From Clostridium sp. (GTDB lineage Bacteria; Bacillota; Clostridia; Clostridiales; Clostridiaceae), in contig JAHAIU010000126.1 of the NCBI GenBank assembly GCA_018372555.1, positions 1-7,899 on the forward strand: 7,899 nt of DNA, written 5' to 3'. A model generated the notes under the pieces. That model saw only the letters and a program-made list of their open reading frames with translations, made no database searches and was not told the DNA's origin. Below are positions 5,359 through 7,899 of this stretch, one piece after another (position 1 is the stretch's first letter; the number at the start of each line of letters is the position of its first letter). A program made the translations under genes and the position numbers.

Positions 5359-6348
5359 ATGGTTAATATAGGTATAATAGGAACGAATTTTATTACTGAT
5401 AGATTAATTGAGGGAGCTAAGGAAGTCAGGGATGCAAAGATTTCAGCTGTTTATTCAAGAACAAAGGAAAGGGCAAAAGAGTATGCAGATAAATATGGAA
5501 TAGAGCATACCTTCACTAATTTAGAAGAAATGGCTAAGAGTGATTTAATAGATGCAGTTTATATAGCATCTCCAAATGCACTACATGCTAGCCAAGCAAT
5601 TTTATTTTTAAAGAATAAGAAGCACGTATTAGGGGAAAAAGCTTTTGCTTCTAATACTAAAGAAGTAGATGAAATGATTAAAGCTGCTAAAGAAAATAAT
5701 GTAGTGCTTATGGAAGCTATGAGAACTACAGTGTTACCAAACTTTAAAGCTATAAAAGACAACTTATATAAGATAGGTAAGGTAAGAAAATATTTTGCAA
5801 GTTTCTGTCAATACTCTTCAAGATATGATAAATATAAGGCTGGAGAAGTATTAAATGCCTTTAAAAATGAATTATCTAATGGAGCCATTATGGATATAGG
5901 GATTTACTGTATAGCACCTATGGTTAATATTTTTGGAAAACCCAATACAGTAAAGGCTAATGGCGTAATGCTTAAAACAGGTGTAGATGGAGAAGGAAGT
6001 GCAATCTTTGGCTATGATGATATGGAGGCAGCAGTTATTTACTCAAAAATAAGCAATTCATACCTTCCATCAGAAATTCAAGGGGAAGAAGGAAGCATAA
6101 TAATTAATAAAATCAACACCTTTGAAAATGTAAAGATTATTTATAGAGATGGAAGAGAAGAAGATTTAACTTTAGAACATAAAAAAGAAAATATGTGTTA
6201 CGAAGTTGAAGAGTTTGTAAACTTAATTCAATCAGGAGAAAAAGAATCTAAGATAAACTCCTTAAAGGTTTCTAGAGATGTAATAGAAGTAATAGAAGAA
6301 GCAAGGAAGCAAATAGGGGTGATATATCCAGCGGACAGGAATAATTAG
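5359..6348 (+). CDS. Gfo/Idh/MocA-family NAD(P)-dependent oxidoreductase
   Basis: This is a cytosolic dehydrogenase of the glucose-fructose oxidoreductase / inositol dehydrogenase family, 329 residues, a normal length. The N-terminal Rossmann fold has GIIGTNF (5-11) and the following helix, then AVYIASPNALH (66-76). The usual EKP substrate-site motif appears as GEKAFASN (92-99), with Ala in place of Pro. The C-terminal domain carries MDIGIYC (178-184); the D-x-G-x-Y form resembles dihydrodiol dehydrogenase and glucose-fructose oxidoreductase rather than the D-x-G-x-H inositol dehydrogenases. Lys94 and Tyr183 are the likely catalytic pair. Substrate cannot be assigned; a sugar or dihydrodiol-type alcohol is plausible. 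The ATG at 5359 follows AGGAGG (5348-5353) by 5 nt; an in-frame ATG at 5326 lacks such a site. It is a single-gene unit, and a structured repeat begins directly after its stop codon. Confidence 0.9.
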   Translation: MVNIGIIGTNFITDRLIEGAKEVRDAKISAVYSRTKERAKEYADKYGIEHTFTNLEEMAKSDLIDAVYIASPNALHASQAILFLKNKKHVLGEKAFASNTKEVDEMIKAAKENNVVLMEAMRTTVLPNFKAIKDNLYKIGKVRKYFASFCQYSSRYDKYKAGEVLNAFKNELSNGAIMDIGIYCIAPMVNIFGKPNTVKANGVMLKTGVDGEGSAIFGYDDMEAAVIYSKISNSYLPSEIQGEEGSIIINKINTFENVKIIYRDGREEDLTLEHKKENMCYEVEEFVNLIQSGEKESKINSLKVSRDVIEVIEEARKQIGVIYPADRNN

Positions 6349-6350
6349 CA

Positions 6351-6476
6351 ATTTGGGTTATAATTCAGGCAAGCTGATTTGTAATGAAAGAGTTAAGAGT
6401 TACTATAAAGCTTTCGCTTCATAGTAACATGAAAGAATGAAAAAATGTAGGAGTGGAATCAGTCCAACTGAATTAT
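6351..6476. repeat. Structured repeat, copy 1
   Basis: This is the best-kept copy of a repeat of about 120 bp. It starts with GGTTATAATTCAG (6356-6368). Its ends are inverted: ATAATTCAG-N5-CTGATT (6360-6379) faces AATCAG-N5-CTGAATTAT (6457-6476), and each end is itself a small TCAG/CTGA hairpin. In the centre GTTACTAT (6399-6406) pairs with ATAGTAAC (6421-6428) and AAGC (6408-6411) with GCTT (6416-6419) around a TTTC loop. It resembles a miniature inverted-repeat element or a small structured RNA; I do not recognise the family by name. Confidence 0.65.
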
Positions 6477-6600
6477 TTTAAATGAAGGAATTAAGAGATT
6501 TTATAAAGTTTTGGTTATATTAATATGAAAAAATGAAAAATGAAGGAATGAAGGAATGTGGGGGGAATTAATCCATCTTAATTATGTAATTTAATATAGG
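6468..6600. repeat. Structured repeat, copy 2 (diverged)
   Basis: It follows copy 1 directly and shares its end (CTGAATTAT at 6468-6476). ATGAAGGAATTAAGAG and TATAAAG align with copy 1, but the central hairpin is mostly lost. The 3' end keeps the terminal hairpin with changed bases: AATTAA (6566-6571) pairs with TTAATT (6578-6583), where copy 1 has TCAG/CTGA. A run of ATGAAAAAATGAAAAATGAAGG-like sequence is expanded before it. Confidence 0.5.
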
Positions 6601-6622
6601 AATGTTTAATACACAGTTTATG

Positions 6623-6667
6623 ATTACTCCATTATAGTTTGGATAATATTAATTATAATGGAGTAAT
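6623..6667. repeat. Perfect 14-bp inverted repeat
   Basis: ATTACTCCATTATA (6623-6636) and TATAATGGAGTAAT (6654-6667) are perfect inverted copies. Three further pairs, one a G-U, extend the stem inward to an 11-nt loop (6640-6650). No T run follows on either strand, so it is not a normal terminator. It lies between repeat copies 2 and 3 and may be an insertion into, or a part of, that repeat block. Confidence 0.7.
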
Positions 6668-6701
6668 AACTAGAGAGTTAAATGATAATGAGTGATGCAT
6701 A

Positions 6702-6823
6702 ATTTAAGGTTATAATTCAGGTGAGCGAATTATAGTGAAAGAATTAAGGGTTCTATAAAGCTTCGACTTTATGATAACATTAAGAAATACAGTAGGAAAG
6801 CAAGATGAACTTAATTTCTACAT
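6702..6823. repeat. Structured repeat, copy 3
   Basis: GGTTATAATTCAG (6708-6720) is identical to copy 1. ATAATTC (6712-6718) pairs with GAATTAT (6727-6733). GTGAAAGAATTAAGGGTT and CTATAAAGCTT align with copy 1, and the central hairpin is kept as ATAAAG (6755-6760) with CTTTAT (6767-6772), flanked by GTT/AAC. The tail CAGTAGGAAAG...ACTTAATT aligns with the end of copy 1. Downstream, 6824-6922 holds a weak TATAAA (6831-6836) and the VOC gene's ribosome binding site. Confidence 0.6.
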
Positions 6824-6922
6824 TAATAAGTATAAAAGGGATTTTTGTTTAGGAAATTTAATTATTAAGGATGAAAGAGAAAGTGATTATGTTACTAGGA
6901 CAGTGGGAACAGGGAGGAAATT

Positions 6923-7354
6923 ATGAATAGAATTAATATTATTTGTTTAGGTGTTCGAGATATGAAGAGGTCTATCCAGTTTTATAGAGATGGACTAGGA
7001 TTTCAAACTGATGAAAAAGAAGATAATCCAGCTGTAATATTTTTTAATACAACAGGAACAAAGTTTGAATTATATCCTTTAAATCTTTTAGCAGAAGATA
7101 TTAGCTTTGAAAATCCACCTAAAATAGGTACTGGATTTTCAGGAGTTACTTTAGCACTTAATGTTAAAAGTAAAAATGAAGTAGATGAAGTAATTGAACT
7201 AGCTAGAAAAGCAGGAGCAACAATAGCAAAAGAACCTCAAGATGTTTTCTGGGGGGGATATCATGCTTACTTTGCAGATCCTGATGGATACTATTGGGAA
7301 GTAGCTTGGGGCCCAAATTTTAAGTTTGATGAAAATGATATGCTTGTATTTTAA
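6923..7354 (+). CDS. VOC-family protein (glyoxalase/bleomycin resistance/dioxygenase superfamily)
   Basis: This small cytosolic protein of 143 residues is built from two beta-alpha-beta-beta-beta modules. The first shows LGVRDMKRSIQFYRDGLGF (9-27) and TKFELYP (46-52). The second shows the helix EVDEVIELARKAGATI (86-101) and DPDGYYWEVAWGP (119-131). E49 and E126 are at the usual metal-ligand positions, but the N-terminal strand, INIICLGV (4-11), has no histidine where glyoxalase I has its first ligand. It is therefore probably not a classical glyoxalase I, and its substrate is unknown. The start follows AGGGAGG (6911-6917) by 5 nt. It is a single gene downstream of the repeat block, and no convincing terminator follows. 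Confidence 0.88.
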   Translation: MNRINIICLGVRDMKRSIQFYRDGLGFQTDEKEDNPAVIFFNTTGTKFELYPLNLLAEDISFENPPKIGTGFSGVTLALNVKSKNEVDEVIELARKAGATIAKEPQDVFWGGYHAYFADPDGYYWEVAWGPNFKFDENDMLVF

Positions 7355-7387
7355 GTATATTGGAGAATATTGTGGTGTAGAAAAAGT

Positions 7388-7449
7388 GAATTAGTTTATT
7401 ATTGTTCTATAGGGAAAATTAAGTTGATTTATTATTACTCTATAGGAAA
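7388..7449. repeat. Two-copy direct repeat, 33-bp period
   Basis: GAATTAGTTTATTATTGTTC followed by TATAGGGAAAA, and a second version TTGATTTATTATTACTCTATAGGAAAA, repeat with the shared TTTATTATT at 7395 and 7428. It begins 34 bp after the VOC gene stop codon. Only two copies are present and no function is evident. Confidence 0.5.
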
Positions 7450-7462
7450 AAAAGTTTATAAC

Positions 7463-7496
7463 CTATTAGAAATTAATAATAAAAAATTTCTAATGG
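7463..7496. repeat. Hairpin-forming inverted repeat downstream of the VOC gene
   Basis: ATTAGAAATT (7465-7474) and AATTTCTAAT (7485-7494) pair perfectly around 10 bases; a T-G and a C-G pair extend the stem. No T run follows on the plus strand. It may mark the 3' end of the VOC transcript but is not a standard terminator. Confidence 0.5.
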
Positions 7497-7565
7497 ATAA
7501 AGTAAGTTGCTTTAAATTACAAAAATAAATTAACTTTATACTATGAGATAAAGCTAGATTGGAAG

Positions 7566-7606
7566 AATTAATACTATATTATAATTAAGATATAATATTA
7601 ATTTTC
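7566..7606 (+). other. Imperfect hairpin, weak terminator-like
   Basis: AATTAATA (7566-7573) plus TTATA (7579-7583) pair with TATAA (7591-7595) plus TATTAATT (7596-7603), leaving a 5-nt bulge and a 7-nt loop. Four T (7601-7606 region, ATTTTC) follow. The all-AT stem is weak. The rest of 7500-7728 holds no feature I can support apart from a 6-bp ACTATG/CATAGT hairpin at 7681-7706. Confidence 0.3.
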
Positions 7607-7728
7607 TAAAGTAACTATATAGGTGGACTAAAACTATAATTATTCCAAAAATAAATGAATTAATTAGCTAAGTATTTAAGACTATGTAATTTAGGAAAAT
7701 CATAGTTGAAATGCAGAATTTAAGGCTG

Positions 7729-7757
7729 TTGACAGAAGAAAAATTATAATATATAAT
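7729..7757 (+). promoter_or_regulatory. Consensus sigma-A promoter of ssrA
   Basis: TTGACA (7729-7734) and TATAAT (7752-7757) both match consensus perfectly and are separated by exactly 17 bp. Transcription should begin near 7764, about 44 nt before the mature tmRNA end. This is by far the strongest promoter in the window and suits an abundant stable RNA. Confidence 0.9.
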
Positions 7758-7788
7758 TACAACACGGAATGAAAATTGAATATTTCGC

Positions 7789-7805
7789 GTTAAACTAATT
7801 TTAAC
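7789..7805 (+). other. Hairpin in the ssrA 5' leader
   Basis: GTTAAA (7789-7794) pairs with TTTAAC (7800-7805) around CTAAT, ending two bases before the predicted mature 5' end. It would lie in the leader that RNase P is expected to remove, and may help to present the cleavage site. Confidence 0.4.
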
Positions 7806-7807
7806 CT

Positions 7808-7899
7808 GGGGGCGTTTTGGCTTCGACGGGGGTAAGATGGGTTTGATAAGCGAGCCGAGGCAAGCATGTCACCTCGATAATAAAGTATGCATTAAAGAT
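7808..7899 (+). ncRNA. ssrA: tmRNA (ssrA), 5' part, cut by the window end
   Basis: tmRNA rescues stalled ribosomes with SmpB by adding a degradation tag. The 5' end GGGGGCGTTTTGGCTTCGAC (7808-7827) is the characteristic acceptor strand and D-loop-like segment of one-piece tmRNAs. The first pseudoknot is visible: CGAGG (7856-7860) pairs with CCTCG (7872-7876), and GCATG (7864-7868) with TATGC (7886-7890; one G-U pair). The tag reading frame, the other pseudoknots and the 3' tRNA-like half lie beyond the window, so the tag cannot be read. The exact 5' nucleotide is inferred from the acceptor stem. Confidence 0.95.

Noticed and set aside
6384..6440. Small frame MKELRVTIKLSLHSNMKE inside repeat copy 1
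   Set aside because: There is no ribosome binding site. The frame is broken by early stops in the other copies, and the sequence is explained by the hairpin repeat.
6871..6930. Nineteen-codon frame overlapping the VOC gene start
   Set aside because: Its AAGG directly abuts the ATG with no spacing and the peptide has no recognisable features; it is probably chance.

Overview
The window reads as chromosomal DNA of a low-GC Clostridium (cluster I type). The evidence is very AT-rich intergenic DNA, AGGAGG-type ribosome binding sites, strong A/T third-position codon bias, U-tailed intrinsic terminators, an electron-bifurcating Nfn gene pair typical of anaerobes, and a clostridial-looking tmRNA start. 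I cannot name the species from the sequence alone.

Layout. (1) 43-513 (+): smpB, the protein partner of tmRNA, closed by a strong terminator. (2) 662-1726 (-): a seven-bladed-propeller lactonase of the 6-phosphogluconolactonase family, convergent with smpB; it has a perfect ribosome binding site but no ordinary start codon at the right distance from it. (3) 1727-2112: an AT-rich divergent spacer with five degenerate copies of a TATATAACATTATT-like motif spaced 29-32 bp, followed by the promoter of the next operon. (4) 2113-4400 (+): nfnA-nfnB, two tightly linked genes for the NADH-dependent reduced ferredoxin:NADP+ oxidoreductase. (5) 4783-5178 (+): a small Rrf2-family regulator with the cysteines and the Asp8 expected of an NsrR-type iron-sulfur nitric oxide sensor, closed by a strong terminator. 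(6) 5359-6348 (+): a Gfo/Idh/MocA-family NAD(P)-dependent oxidoreductase. (7) 6349-6922: a spacer holding three diverged copies of a hairpin-rich repeat of about 120 bp plus a separate 14-bp perfect inverted repeat. (8) 6923-7354 (+): a VOC-family (glyoxalase-like) protein. (9) 7355-7807: a non-coding spacer with a direct repeat, several hairpins and a consensus sigma-A promoter. (10) 7808 to the end: the 5' part of ssrA (tmRNA), cut by the window edge.

Functionally, the two trans-translation components, smpB and ssrA, bracket about 7.3 kb of unrelated metabolic and regulatory genes. NfnAB links the NADH, NADPH and ferredoxin pools of a fermenting anaerobe. The lactonase, the Gfo/Idh enzyme and the VOC protein each look like single-gene units without an evident common pathway. 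The regulator may sense nitric oxide or redox state, but its targets are not proven by the sequence.

I see no CRISPR array, transposase, phage gene or defence system. The least explained parts are the structured repeat family at about 6351-6825, the tandem motif array at 1741-1883, and the non-canonical start of the lactonase gene.
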